Source of the DNA: Galaxea fascicularis | Taxonomy: Eukaryota; Cnidaria; Anthozoa; Scleractinia; Euphylliidae | DNA length: 64,000 nucleotides | Direction: 5' to 3' | NCBI GenBank assembly: GCA_948470475.1 | Contig: OX419347.1 | Coordinates: 1,373,501 to 1,437,500, forward strand | Shown here: positions 23,628 through 37,054 of the stretch, in pieces | Position numbering within the stretch: position 1 is the stretch's first letter | Layout: each line of letters begins with the position of its first letter | The notes under the pieces: model-generated | What the model was told of the DNA's origin: nothing | The model's input: only the letters and a program-made list of their open reading frames with translations | Databases searched by the model: none | Position numbers and translations under genes: made by a program

Positions 23628-25275
23628 GTATGGATTTTGTTCGAATTGGCTTTCAAAGGTTTACTCTCACTAAACGTTCTAAATTTTTAACTTTCTTCAT
23701 AAGATTTTTTTTATATAAAGAATAGTTTGACAGCGTTTTACCGGGGTTTAAAACACGAGCACGTGACCGATTTTAATGGGCGTGATAGGTTGTTGAGCTC
23801 ATGAATTATTAATGCATATTTGAAAGCGCCAACAACCAATAGCACGAATTTCTACTTCTTGACTTTCCAGTAATCCCTGATTCAGCGGACTTCACCCGTA
23901 CCGTGACTCGGGACGCTCACTTGTCGCCCTTAATTAAATCTTCACGGTCACGGTAGGAATAGACAAGACTTCTTTTCTTGTTTCTTCTCTAAATCAGGTG
24001 TTGTACTTTATCGCCGGTTGCTGTATGTTTTATTTGCTTCCGTACGTCATTGGGCGGGTATGAACAACCAACCAGTGTAGAGTGAGTTTCTTTGTTCTCT
24101 CATGGAGCAACTAGCATTAAAATCCAGCGATGAGCAGTTTTGACTTGATTCATGTTCACACTGAATCAGTAGACAGACCTGAACAGAAGGTTGAAATAGA
24201 CATGAACATATGGATAAGTTAATTAACGCTTTACTTAATTCCCAATAGCGACCACCATCTAACTTCTTCTGACCATATCACTAGGTTGTCAAACACACAT
24301 ACATACAAACTCATTAACGTTCGCAAACGGGCTATTCTATGTTAATGTAACAAATTCTCATCGGAAAAGAAGGGAAAATACATTTCTGTAATAAAGTCTC
24401 CTCAACAGATTTCTTAAAAGTTTTAAAATTCATGATGTTCTTCAGTGATTTGACTAAGGAGTTCAATGAGTTCTCATGCCCTGTGTATCAAGCGCACAGG
24501 GCATGAGAATACAGGAAATGATCAACAGGAAATAGTTGAACCAATATTTATACAAATTCTCCCTGCATGTAACATACAAAATAAGTGAGAACTAAGGAGA
24601 ATAGACATGTTGATACTGGCGATTAAAGGGGTACGTTATGAAAGAGCCACACGTGACTTAGATGGCCAGATACAAGAAACACGTAATTATGTTTAGCGAT
24701 CGCAAAAACAAACAAGGAAAAAAAAAGCTTTGGTTACGTAACTAATTTCTCAATTTGTTCAGATATACAATATTTTTTAGAAAGTTTTAGTGGAAAAGAT
24801 GGTGATGGAATTATGAAAAACAAATAGCAAGAGAACAGAAATAGGTTCCATCCAACCAACAAAGTAGTAATGCGCTGCATCATTCCAGCATTAGTTGAAC
24901 ATCAGGGCAGGAGCTTGTTTAAACTCCCCCTCCACCGGGCGTCACCTCTACTGCCGGAAGGGGAGACATGAAGATCATCTTTTGGTTTGGTTATCTGTGT
25001 AATTCCACTTAAGCTTTGTTTGGTGTTATGATTGTAAAGGAAGGTTGGCCACATAATGTCTCGTACTCTCTTCTTTCTTATATTTATCGTAATTTTGTGC
25101 GATCGCGTCGTTTGTGTTGGACTCGTTTTACTGTCCAGTTTAAGTCGAAATTGATTTTGCTCGCTTCTACCAATTTGGCTAAGTATCTGCACTTACAGAT
25201 CACCAAGATCCTTGGGTAACACCCTTGTCAATCTCAGTGTTTAAGTGGGAAGAGTTCAGTGAATGTCATAGGGGA
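23628..25275. other. Intergenic DNA
   Basis: No gene was recognised. A perfect 15-bp hairpin lies at 24471-24509. The open frame on the minus strand at 24902-25192 has no family resemblance and no supported splice link to the WSC exon upstream of it. Confidence 0.4.
24471..24509. repeat. Perfect 15-bp stem hairpin
   Basis: TTCTCATGCCCTGTG and CACAGGGCATGAGAA are exact inverted copies separated by 9 bases. Confidence 0.85.
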
Positions 25276-28200
25276 TTACAGGATGAGCAGAAAAAAAATT
25301 AATGATATCGAACCTGTAGAATACATTGCAATGTATTTTTGTCCCCCACAACTCCTCCGAAAGTCCCCTTGACAAGGTAGTTTACAATTTTCGTTCCAAG
25401 TCTGATCATCGTCGTTGAAGTAAAAACCACAGAAACACTCAGATGCCAGTATAAGGCCAGCGAATGGATATCCTTTAGAAGCACAATGCTCAACACATAT
25501 ATCTGGCACCATGGCTGGGTGACCCTCATATCTGTGTTTGAGTTGTCTGAGAGGGTCTGAGTTGTCAAAACAACCAATGTACAATCCTGTTGAAGACTTG
25601 AAAGTATCTGAAGCATAACGTAAAGAGACAGCTTAGGAAATCGAATTGCTGTGGTTCTATTTTGGTGACGAGTCAGCGATTGAAGATTAACATAACTGTC
25701 GATTGCTCTCGTGAATAAGGGGGCATGTTCAGAAAATTGATATGAGTGTTCGTACGAGTCATGTTGATTCGAGTTCATTCGAGTAACCGTAACGAATCAA
25801 GTTAAATCTGATGCGGGTGTCGTACAGACCCGGAGTAACCGACCCTTCAATTTCCTAATTTAGTCTCAATGATCTTACGGCACAATAAAACCAACTTTGC
25901 CATAAAAAGGGTTCAAGTCAATGCAAATTATTTCTCATCATTGAAATACAGGTGCACCCAACATTCTGGAGACCGGCACCCTCTGAGTTAAGTTGCTGAA
26001 ATGAGAGACATAGAGAGGAAAAAAAAATCAGAACAAAACAAAATAAAAGATGCAAGTTTGAACGACTGTGTTTTCATGGTACCTGCTAATTCAGTTTCCT
26101 TAGCGTCATCGGCTTCTGGAAATTCATTATCTTGTTCTACATCAACCAACAGTTTATCAGAGTCTTGATAGTTCCGATTTAAGGTAGGGGCTGTCGGCTT
26201 TTGAATGTCCAACGCATTCTGTTGCCTGATGGGAATCTCTTGGTTAAGCTTAGAGGAAGTTAGATCTAAAAACAAGGTGACTGAGATGTCATTGGTATTG
26301 AAAGAAACTGAGTTATATCTTTTAACCGATGGTGACACGTAATTAGCAAGTTTTTGAGAGAAAACTATTTTAAACCTTATTAAATTCGGAATAGGTTATG
26401 ACTCATGACTCAGACAAGGATGAAATGTACCTGGAAGTTGAAGTTGAATCACAAGCGGACCATTCCCGGGATTCAATGAGAACTTTTGGGTTTTAGTTAG
26501 CCCATTAGGAAGCTCTAGTACAACATCATAATCTCCGTAGAAACCAGGTGCTTCAAAATATGCTTGTGATTGGTCAGTATAAGTGGGTGATAATGTGACA
26601 TGCGTAGTCCATTGCTTTAGCAGACTGCGATACCGTAAACCAGCGGCGTTAATCTCCACGTGTGAAAGAAATACAACGAAGGATAATAAGTTGAGTTGAC
26701 ACATATTGCAAGACGCCCCGACTATTACCATAAAAAAAAGAAAGAAAAAAAAACAGAGGTTTTTTTGGGTAGAGCTAAATACCGACGCGTTGACAAGTGA
26801 AGCTGGGTTATTATAGAATGTCCCGGACTCGCATGGCGCAGTCGCAAAATATAAAGAATTTGTCCCCTGCTACTTTGTCACGGTTTCATTTACCAAACTG
26901 CACAGTGATCTCTAGTGATGTGGGGAGTAGCGCTGGTTTATAAACTGTAAACTTTAAGGTGTGTCTCTTCAGTCAACAACTATTGATGGAGTAGCCCTTT
27001 ATGATATCAAAATTGATTACGTCTGACAAGTTGGTTCTTACTTTTATGTCTCTGAATGAAACACTGAAGCGTGGCTGTTAAATGAAAATTACTGAAGATT
27101 ACTTTCCTTCTAGTGGCAGCGTTCAGTATGTTTCACACGATAAGAAAAGGGAAAATCCTCAAAAGTGACAATTCAAAAGAAAGCTACTGGGCAGTTCTTT
27201 CCTGTGATGCTGTTTGTTATGCTGTACACGGTGGTTCTAACTTTTGAGTCTGTGGATGAAATCCTAAAGTGTGACCATTCAAATGAAAGCTACTGAGCAG
27301 TACTTTCCTGTGATGCTGTTTGTTATGCTGTACACGGTGGTTGAGTCTGTGGGTGAAATCCTGAAGTGTGACAATTCAAATTAAAGCTACTGCACGAGTA
27401 GTACTTTCCTAACAATTGAAGGTGTGGCTGGAATCCGACTTTCAATTAAAAGCGTGGGACTGCACCTTCCATTCGTTTCCATCAACAAGAGAGGTGTATG
27501 GACCCCTCCAAGAACTCTCGCTCCAAAAACTCCACAGAATCAATCCCTGGACCCTAGGGTTGCTGAATGCAGTGCGCATAACCGTTTCAAGGCCATCCGC
27601 TCTTTTAACAGGGTCTTTCTCGAGGACGTCAACTTCCGTCAGCCATATTGGAATTCGGACTTCACTTAGAATATTAAGACGATACTATGCCAGGAAGAGA
27701 AATGCATAGGTAAATTAGTAAGTAAAAGGTTTTTAATATAAGTCTTGGTACAATTTAAGGTTTCATTATATTGCTTACTTGAAGTAGGGTTGGATTGACG
27801 TGACCAGTAAAATGACCTTGGACTCCGATTCCGTCCAGCGGTATTCCTCTTCGAAGTAAATCTTTGGCTTCCTCAACTAATGCCTGCAATTCGAAGAGTC
27901 TGACATCAGTGAGTTTGATACAGGTAACGTTTGATAAACACATTCCGAACGAAAAACGCTGTAGACGTTTGAACACCGTTTTTTGTGTCGCTATGAGTTG
28001 TTGGCACTTGTCGGATGTAGTTACCTTAACCTGAGAACTTCAACAAAAAGTTGTTCGAAGGTTAATCCAAGACAGACCCAACAATGTTGGACCAAAGATC
28101 GGCATTTTGCTGGCCAGCGATGTTGTGATGATGAGTATGTGGACAGGTTGTTCAAATATCAGGGGCACCCAACGTCAATTTTCGGAAAATCTCTGTTCGC

Positions 28201-30953
28201 AAGACGATTTGAGATCTAGAATTTTCGGAACATTTGTTGTAAAATTTCTTGCTTGCCTGCCTCTCCTAGGATTTTCGAACATCTAAAAAATGGTATAATA
28301 ATCCATTTTTAACGGATTTTTACCCTAAAAAGGTCACCTAGAATTTTCGGGAGCCTTTTTTCTGGCTGAAATTTTCGAAAAAGGTAAGTTTTGATCCCTA
28401 CAATTTTCGGATCACTAGACTTTCAGCTAGGAAATCCGAACAGATCAAAACTTTTTAGGTGATAAAAATATGCCTATATCTGCCGTTTAAAACTAAAATA
28501 CGTTTAACAATGCTATGTTTAAGTGGTTTTGAACTATATTCTCGTTGGGTGCCTCTGAAATATCAAGCACATTTTATAATCTCGTATGATCCTGTCCTTA
28601 CTTCTCGTAACGTTAACCACTCTGTTTTTTTAGGAGAGGAGAGTTCAGGAGGAGTATTTTTTCCAGAATGACATTCAAAGGGTAATATAAAGGGAAATTT
28701 TTGCATAACGTCACCTGTGTTAGTTGCCCATTTTCTACCACATCAAAATCATTAACAAACAAATCCACATCCGGGTCTGTTTGTGCCGCAGCTTTGTACA
28801 TCCAGTCACGAATGGCAGCACCCTGTCTATCAGCAAAGTATGAACCGTGCAGCATTTCATTGTTGACGTCCCACTGCATAAAACTGTCAAAGGAAAATAA
28901 ACTAAATAGCGTAACTGAGGGCGCTTTGTTTGGACCTCTTATTCCGAAAAACAGAATACTCCAAGCGCAGTGGTCTTGGAGCAGCACGCAGAATAGTCTG
29001 GCACTGACCTCTGGTAAAACGTCACAAACAAGGCAGACCACGCACGATTTTCCCGTCAAAACTATCGTCTTCTTAGTTTGCTCACAAGAACTCTTGAGAC
29101 CCGGGTACTATTAGTTTACAAGTGTAGATTTTTTGCATACAAAGGCCTTCGAAGTCAGGATTCAGGGGCACCCAACGACAATTTTCGGAAAATATCTGTT
29201 CGGAAGACGATCTGACATCTAGAATTTTCGGAACATTTGATGTAAAATTTCTTGCTTGCCTGCCTCTCATAAGATTTTCGAACATCTAAAAACTAAAATA
29301 ATTGCCCATTTTTAACGGATTTTTGCCGTTAAAACGTCACCTAGATTTTCGGGAGCCTTTTTTCTGGCTGAAATGTTCGAAAAGGTGAGTTTTGATCCCT
29401 ATAATTTTCGGATCACTAGACTTTCAGCTAGGAAATCCGAACAGATGAAAAATTTTTAGGGGATAAAAATATGCCTATATCTACTGTTTAAATACTAAAA
29501 TAAGTTTAACAATACTATGTTTAAGTGGTTTTGAACTATATTCTCGTTGGGTGCCGCTGAGGATTGGAGTTACCGTTATCCTTTCAAAGAACATGATTAT
29601 TTATCTCGTATGCACAGAAATATCAATAAAGGAGAATTTGACTGACCGTCCTTTGTATCGCCCAAGTAGACTTTTTAACCTTGTTTGGAGCTTTTCCTTG
29701 AGGTCATAATCTGGGATTTTCTTCACCCAAAATGGGACTTCGGTGTCAACTGCCCAGAAAACACAGTGGCCGCGAATCAATTTACTGAAAGGCAATGTCA
29801 GTAAAACGTCATCTATAATAGTTAATAACAAAAGTGAGTTGTAGACTACAGATGACAACCGGAAGCACATCGGTAATTATTCCTGAGAGTTTCATCCAAT
29901 TGGCTTCAACGTTTGGAAAATGTCAGGTCAATTACACACCGAAAGCTTTTTTTTTAATCACACAATTTTTTTTCTCTTTAAAAAATGCGGGGAAAGGTTT
30001 AAAGAAGATGGCCAAGCTTACTTGTGAGCTTGTAAGAAGTCCACTGCTTTGTCTGCAGAGTCGTAGTTAATGTGGCCCTGAAGTGAAACGTGCCTATAAT
30101 GAGTTCAAAACGCAAACGGTGCGTCAGTTACCCTTTTTGAGCTAGAATCAAAGCGAAGGGCCACAAGTAAACTGGGTTTGTATTACTAGCTACGCAACCT
30201 GTACGTACAGTGTCAGCTGAAGTGTTTGCTTAGGGAAAATACAATAACAGCTCTAAAACTGGCCCTATTCCTCTCCTGGGGGAAACAAACTAAGCTAAAA
30301 CTATTCAATTATTCATTGAGTCCATTTTAGACTCTAACGACTTGAAACCATTCGGCTGGGCTATGTATGCTATATCCCTACGCATCTATAGGTGGCATCT
30401 GTAAATCTTACAGTAGAAATCTCCGCCGTATACCCTCTCCTCCGTCTCTAACCGCTAATTTACATTAGTAAGAGGAAAACTTGTACAAACACAAACAAGG
30501 AAGCTTAGCTCACCGGTTTAGGCTCAACAGCACCCCATTTTAGGGAGCTCTCCAAAACTGCCCATTGAAAGTTGTTCATGAAGAAGTCGCGATATTTTCG
30601 CTTTCTCAGAAGAAAGTTACCTTTAACAGCTGCTCCGAAGGCAAAAAGATGCGATTTTTGTCTTACCTATACATAAGGACAATTAAAAAAAAATATGTGA
30701 ACTACTTGTATGAGCTATTCGAGTATATTCTACTCCATTAGGAGGATAGCCTGGAGCCAACAATCATAAAAAGGTGGTTTCCATTGTCAAAAAATTATTG
30801 CCTTTCTGGTCATCATCATCCATCAGTCCAATAGCCGTCACTGTTAATTACATGATGAACTTATCTTTCAATATCAAAGATTCATGGTGGTCAAAAAGTT
30901 TCTTTCAATCTAAATCAGAAGAATCTAAATCCTCCTCCTCCTCCTCCTCCTCC

Positions 30954-31003
<50 letters not shown>

Positions 31004-34000
31004 GATCATCATCACCATTCTTTACTTCAAGTTCTCTGATTGAAGGGTAGCTTATATGTTTATAACCAAACCAACCAAAGTTCGAATGTGCACAGACCTC
31101 CTGGAGTACTTACGATTACTTTGAGGTTAGACAGAAGATCAGTAGTGTATCGAGAGCCCGTGATATTCACTCTGAAAAAAAGGAAATGTAGAATGCATTG
31201 CTAACGAGGTGTTTAACTGCATGCTCAATCTAAATTATACAAAAAATGCGTTACATAAATGGCCAAATTGTTAATTATCACATGAATGTTGGTGTCAGCT
31301 AGCCCAAGCTCAATTTGGGTGCTTTTGCCACGTACTTTTCGGTAGGTCGCCATGATGAATTGAACGGTTGAGTTAGTTCCATACGTTTTACTTCGGTTAC
31401 ACGATTCCCCGTATACCACACAAATGTTCTAATCCGACATACATTCACACCTACCTGAACTGTATATCTCGTTTTCTGTATTTATCAATCAACGTATCAC
31501 TAAAGCTCTTCCAATCACGACGCTGAAGGATCTCCGCCAGATAGACATCATCCAACAAGATATCCACTGTTGGTTTGGGTCCCTTGAAATAAATGAACAC
31601 GTACTGATATCCTGCTCTAGCAAATGGCATTTCAAACGCGGTGTGCCAACGAACCCAGCCATAGTCTAAAAATAGAACATCCAATCACTTTATTGTAACT
31701 CGCATCTAAATTCAAACCACTAATTTCACGGGATGTTAAGTTTCCTCTGAAATCGTGTTTTGACCTCAGTTTGTAGTTATTACTCTTAGACATTGGCGCT
31801 TCAGTTTTCACCAAGTCTAAATCTCCTTGATTTTCACAGAGTGGCCACGTGTGATCTCATAGCTTCATGATCTAAGAATCGTCATAGCAACTTTATCTCA
31901 TTTAGACTTGCCACTTACTATCTAGTTGCTCAAACGTTCGCTCTTTAGCGCTGTTATGTAGATTATCTTCAATTTAAAACCTTTGGAACTCTCATCAACT
32001 CTCCTCGTTAACTGATGTAAACCTTAACACTGTGTAACCAACTTTTACCTACCCTCAAGCATTTTAAGAACAAACACGGCCGCAAACCCTTAAGGAAAGC
32101 ACCTGTGAAAGATACTACCCCAAATAACAAGGTGGTGTCTGGGTAAGACGCAAATTTTCCTTGGTCGGTTTAAGTCAAAGCAGCCAAAGGAGGCCAGGAG
32201 CAGTAGTGTGGGGGGTGATGCCGTCTAATTCAAACTACAGAGGTCTTTAATGTTACTCCCTGTATGTAGCTAGGACCTGTCATCTGTTAACCGACCTTGC
32301 GAGTATTTAGTCCTTCGAGCCAGTCGCTTGTTTCTTTGTGCCTTATCGCCTCTCTTTTTGTAGCGAATCCAGAGCTCGAGGCTGTGGATATCTCCTGTTT
32401 TCTTTCGATCTAGTAGCCTTGTCCATCCCTGAAACTTGTAGACGCGACCTGGCAAGACTCTGCTGCCTGGATGTGTGAGATTAATATACTTTGTTAAAAA
32501 GGAAGTGTTTAAAAACTTTATTTGAGACGAAACATATGGGTGAACTGTGCATGGAATGAAGAGATGTGATGTGATCATAGCAGTAACTTGATCAGTTGAT
32601 GCATTTGAAGAAGAAACGAGAAAACTTCGGCTTGACAACACCGAGATTCAAAACTTGACCGTGGCAATTACAGCCGCAACACACTTTCTCTCTCTTCTAA
32701 TCAAGCAACCGGGGTGAAGGTCATAGTAATCATTGCGGCCAGACTTCGCTGGTAGTAAAGCTTGTACGGACCAAAACTTTACCAGTAGAGGAACAATGCA
32801 TGCCATGATGAAGGAAGACTAGACTTATCAGGGACTCTTTCACATTTATCTCTTTATAGGATAACTTCACGGAAGTCCGTTACCTATGTACTGTCCGGGA
32901 CCTGCCCATTCAGAGAGTCTAGCCAAGCAAATACCACTGTATTGTCCTTGTACTGGTAGCTCGTTTGTATAGCGAGCAATAACACCTCCACGTGGATCAT
33001 CCGTTTCTCCCTGACAACTCCATCCCTTGACTGGGTTATTCACTAATGGCTGTTCAAAGCTCGGATTGGTTAGAATGTTCATTCCACTCACTGGAGGTTG
33101 GAAATCTAAAAATGCAAGAGATACCGAAATTAAAATCGAAGACTATCAATTAAGAACTTATGCCATTATTAGTGTATTATGTCGTCCGGTAAGTGAAAAA
33201 AAAAAAGAAAAGAAAAATGGCACGCTGAAGGGAATTCTCATTTTCTGAACACCAAGGGTATCGTAAAATATGCCTGTTCCACAAGTTACTCTTTTTAGAG
33301 AAATGTGGGTGGAGGGCCAGGCGAGAGCGCTGAGGAAACACCAAGAGATGCTCCCTGCATCAGTCGGGGGCCTGTCTTTTAAAAGGTGCGTTAACTTGAT
33401 AGACAAAAATACTCTCCTGTCAAAGTCTGGTAATTATTCCTTGGTGCAAATCACGTGAGTAGAAACTTGCCAACTGGCAACAGTTACAGAACTTTATAGG
33501 GTTGACTGAGTGCAGCTTTATCCTCACCTCCATTACTCATGGGAATACTCCATCCCAGGGATTTTTTGATACGGTAGGAACACTGATTATACTTGGATAA
33601 CAGTGGGACTTTTCAACAAGTTGGTACTCCATATCGAATTTAGACATTAAACCCTACCTCCAAAATCACGCTCGTCAATTTCTTTGTAGAGTGGTTGGAG
33701 AATTACAGGCGTCACGTGACCATTTCTAACCAATGGGTGCTTTGCAGCGTTTGAAGGCATATCTCTTATAGGAGGGTTCGTCACAGCATATGATGAGCTG
33801 TATAAGTCGTAGATGAAGTTTCTCTTTTCCTGTTCTTCAAATGTATCGTAATGAAGCTTGTTTCCTATCACGAAATAAGCCATTCGAGTGATTCTAGATC
33901 TTAAACCTAACAGAGGTCGAAGTTGGACCAGTTTCTCTACCTTATTGTTCATAGCATAATTTGAACTTGGAAGCAACAGTACCTCGTAGAACTGCGTAGT

Positions 34001-35064
34001 TATAAACAGGGACTCGAAATATTACGTTCCCTGTGGCATACAAGAATCTAAGAACCCTTGCCTTACCCTCCAAGCTGTATACGTCCATCGACCTTGGTCC
34101 ACCTGTGCCATTATAACACGCTGCGGAGGGGCCATACCGCATGTAAGTGAACGAAGCGTGCACACTACCAACGCAGACCGAATTTTTCTTTATCCCAAAC
34201 ACAGAGATCCCATGTGAAGCGGCAGCCTTAGCGCACTGGTGTACAAGTGAAACTCGATCATTTAATTTCAAAAATCCAATTTTGGGAAACAAGCCGTTGT
34301 CCTTCCAGCAACCAAGATAATCATAAACTGTAATAGTGAAAGTCAGGTGTCAGCGATGTGAATGCAAATGATAATTAATTACAGACCACCTTATACAAGA
34401 TTCGTGGTCTCTTCATAATCTACAAAGAAGAGAAATAATCATTTATAGTTTCTGTAACGTAGCATGAAGTGTTATATAATTCGGATAGGCACTAAAGATA
34501 ACATATGGCATATTGTAGAGCGGTTTACATTTTAGTGTCGAATGGTAATTGCGTTTGCTTTCGTTTCGCATTTCTTCGTTGTGATTGGCCAGCAAAACTC
34601 GCGTCACTTTCTAAACCAATGAGGAGCAAAACCAATGCCAATCGCGACTTACACGAGCGCATTTTCCCGCGCCTGGCACCGGCTGTCGGAAATTGTTTTA
34701 AATTCTGATTGGCTCATTGCACTGTTTCCGTCTATTGTGATTGGCTGGAGTAATTCCTTTGGTTTTGAAATCTGCTTTAGTGCTTATGTTGAACGGGATC
34801 AGATGAAGACCTTGGAAGAAAATGCCATGTGAGAACGAGGCCTCCTTTTCAGTGACACCCAAAAAAACACTCCCGTTGTGTGTTTCACATGAAACAGAGC
34901 TTACCCGAAATCTTAATGAACTTGATGAGTGTAAATCAAAAGATCATTAGGAGATATCAAAGGGCTAAAATAGTGGCCTAACTAAATGCTTAGCAATCCT
35001 AACCTTTCTGGCATTTCGAAAGTGTGAGAATTTCCACCACCACAAGCACCACAATAAATTTCAT
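25276..35064 (-). CDS. Secreted GH10 glycosidase (xylanase-like) with CBM4/9-like module and WSC domain
   Basis: Sixteen exons: 35004-35064, 34067-34327, 33658-33906, 32884-33105, 32296-32466, 31455-31665, 31114-31171, 30514-30666, 30022-30077, 29647-29784, 28715-28883, 27779-27883, 27466-27684, 26431-26653, 26083-26265 and 25276-25607. Phases agree throughout and give about 936 residues. Order: signal peptide (MKFIVVLVVVEILTLSKC), a GCW/GGP cysteine domain (20-107), an unassigned domain (108-190), a CBM4/9-like jelly roll (about 193-385, ILTNPSFE to ILLDDVYLAEI), GH10 (about 400-720), an acidic linker, a WSC domain (about 840-920) and a short hydrophobic end. GH10 enzymes cut beta-1,4-xylan internally. 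Acid/base Glu is in WDVNNEM (about 536) and the nucleophile in WLTEVDV (about 635); RGHCVFW and HGSYF are also present, so it should be active. Some splice choices, notably exon 3 and the terminal exon, are tentative. Confidence 0.9.
27028..27415. repeat. Tandem repeat, unit about 115 bp (copy at locus 1)
   Basis: Units share AAAGCTACTGAGCAGTACTTTC and CTGTTTGTTATGCTGTAC blocks separated by GAGTCTGTGGATGAAATCCT-type sequence. About three full or partial units are present in a GH10 intron, ending 50 bp from an exon. The same unit occurs at 50985-51200. Confidence 0.75.
28160..28557. mobile_element. 398-bp inverted-repeat DNA transposon, copy A
   Basis: It begins CAGGGGCACCCAACG and ends CGTTGGGTGCCTCTG, with a perfect 6-bp target duplication AAATAT at 28154-28159 and 28558-28563. 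The interior is rich in AATTTTCGG motifs and has no open frame. It lies in the GH10 intron between exons 12 and 11 (minus-strand order 11 to 12). Confidence 0.9.
29163..29559. mobile_element. 397-bp inverted-repeat DNA transposon, copy B
   Basis: This is the same element as copy A, in the same orientation, with about 90 percent identity by eye. It is flanked by its own perfect 6-bp duplication AGGATT (29157-29162, 29560-29565). It lies in the adjacent GH10 intron, between exons 10 and 11. Confidence 0.9.
30932..31014. repeat. (TCC)n(TCA)n microsatellite
   Basis: Eight or so TCC units are followed by more than fifteen TCA units, in a GH10 intron 100 bp from exon 7. Confidence 0.95.
34510..34830. 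repeat. Interspersed repeat with ATTGGC/CCAAT motifs
   Basis: AGAGCGGTTTACATTTTAG at the left end and repeated TGATTGGC motifs (34580, 34708, 34738) resemble a common cnidarian inverted-repeat element that starts AGAGCGGTTTT; this likeness is recalled, not aligned. It lies in the first intron of the GH10 gene. Confidence 0.4.
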
Positions 35065-37054
35065 GGAGCTTTCATAATCTCTGCACCACCTCCTTCCGAT
35101 GTAAAGTTGATACTGATGAACGCTCCACGATACCTTCAATCAAAATCAGTTTAGTATATCAATCCGCCAATGAAACAAATAACAGAAAAGACGAGCAGTT
35201 AAAAACGTCGTACGGCGTCTAAAAGCTAAGGGAAAGGTTTGTTTCTGGTGCGGTATATCGAGTGAGCACCCGATGCAGGGCAAGGGGCGGGGACGGGGGG
35301 ACTGTAGCAAGAAACCCTACAACTTAATCGTCGCTTAATCGCCGTAAATTCATTAATTCAGTTGTGAAAACTTGGGGAGCGCTGTCCCCTCATCACCATC
35401 CTCTAGATCAAATCTCTACAATGTATAAAAAGCAATTTGCCCAGACTCCTTTTGACAATAAAGTGGAGTGCATTGATGATTGTAAGAAAATTTATCCACT
35501 ACTAATTACAATTGTTATCAATCTACCCTTCACTTTAATTTGCTACTTCTTTCACTGAAAACTTTCTTCACTTTAACGAGAATAGAAAATAAGGTGGGGT
35601 TTAAGTCCTTTAACAGCATCACACATCAAAAACGTTTCCCGCAGAGGTTTCATGCAAGGCCTGAATCTGCAGACTGAAAGTTAGAACCACATCCGCGTCC
35701 AGCATAATGATCCCGCAGTACTTCAGTAAAGTACTTCACTGGTATTAACCTAGCTTCGAATCAGTAGTCTCTAACTAGACACTATGATTCCATGTACGCC
35801 TTAGACTCAAACGAAACCTTCAAACTCTACCCAAAACTAATTAACTTAAGACGTGAATCATTTACAAAAGCAAAAGGTTATTCTCATAATGGAGATCTTT
35901 TGAATTGTATTCTTATTTTTAAATAATGGGAAGAATCTCACCGTGGGTGAAAGACAAATATGGAGATTGACAAGCAGAACAGGTAAATAAATCTAAATAA
36001 ACTCTTAAGCATTTAACCCACCCCATGATCAACAATTGTCATTTCTCTTTAAGGGTCAAGTAATGTATTTATACGTTTCTAGTATACATTTAAAAAAAGG
36101 AAAATGACGTTTAATCACAGAGGACTAGCGCACTTCGGAGTTGGTTAAAACTATTCACAAAACAGACTTACCGAACAGTTTGCTCCGTTAGTTTCAACTT
36201 AACACTTGTGTTCAGCGGGTAAGCATGTAGTTCAACAAATCAATGGAGCAAGTACCTGCTGTTTCCGTCTTAACCAAAGTTAATCCCTCCAGTAAAGGAA
36301 GGTTCCCATATTATATTGCCAATGAATAATGCGTCATTCGTCACAACCCGAAATGCTTTTTCAACAGTGTAACTGCCATTCAGTGAATTGGAGATTAACA
36401 AATCTGCAATATTTTTGAGGGAATAATGCCACTAGATGGTGAACATACTTACAAAGGTTGTTTAGTTAATGAAGCAAAAATTATGGTTAGATTTTGTTAC
36501 GATTGGGTTGGCGAGTCATCTGTCGCTTTCACTGATAAAGCACTGAAATTGCATTAGCCATTTACCTTCAGTTATGAAGAGATATTTCTCCTTGAAAAAA
36601 TTAAAACACAGGAGAGTCAAAATCAAAAGTGGATTAATGTCAACAGGTAGGTAGCTTGTTATTGGTTGTTCAAACAACCTGCAAGTTTTAGCGCGCTCAT
36701 GCTCCCTCGTTGCGGTGATCTTCCCCATAACATACGATACTACAACTTATGGAAGTCATATTGGACCATTCAACACGACTGTTTTCCTTCTTTCTTAAAA
36801 AAAAAAGAGAAACAAAAGTCTATGGAATTTAATTTGAGCGTTTAACAGGTACCAGACACTTTTTAGACCCCTCAGCAATTGCTGGCTAACGATAACAAAC
36901 AACAACTTTCCAGTTGATTATGCAATGCAATTTTTCAGATCTCTTCTCCAAACACAATATATTCGAGTTTTTCATTAGGATAGGATGAAACAGCCCTCAA
37001 AGGTGTAGTCTTGGAGAATGTTCTAGCCTTGTTCTATTCCCCAGTTTTAAGTAC
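35065..37054. other. Upstream region of the GH10 gene
   Basis: Non-coding sequence between the GH10 start codon (35064) and the next gene. The promoter should lie near 35065-35600. No clear core element or coding exon was recognised. Confidence 0.4.

Noticed and set aside
24902..25192. Minus-strand frame considered as a further 3' exon of the GH10 gene
   Set aside because: No supported donor in the WSC exon leads to it and its sequence resembles no domain.
30932..31014. Serine-rich frame at a microsatellite
   Set aside because: Poly-serine comes from the (TCC)n(TCA)n repeat in an intron.
33983..34066. Extension of GH10 exon 2 to a later donor at 33982
   Set aside because: It keeps phase, but leaves a 76-bp intron with a weak donor; the GTAAGG donor at 34066 gives a 160-bp intron and a more natural domain end.
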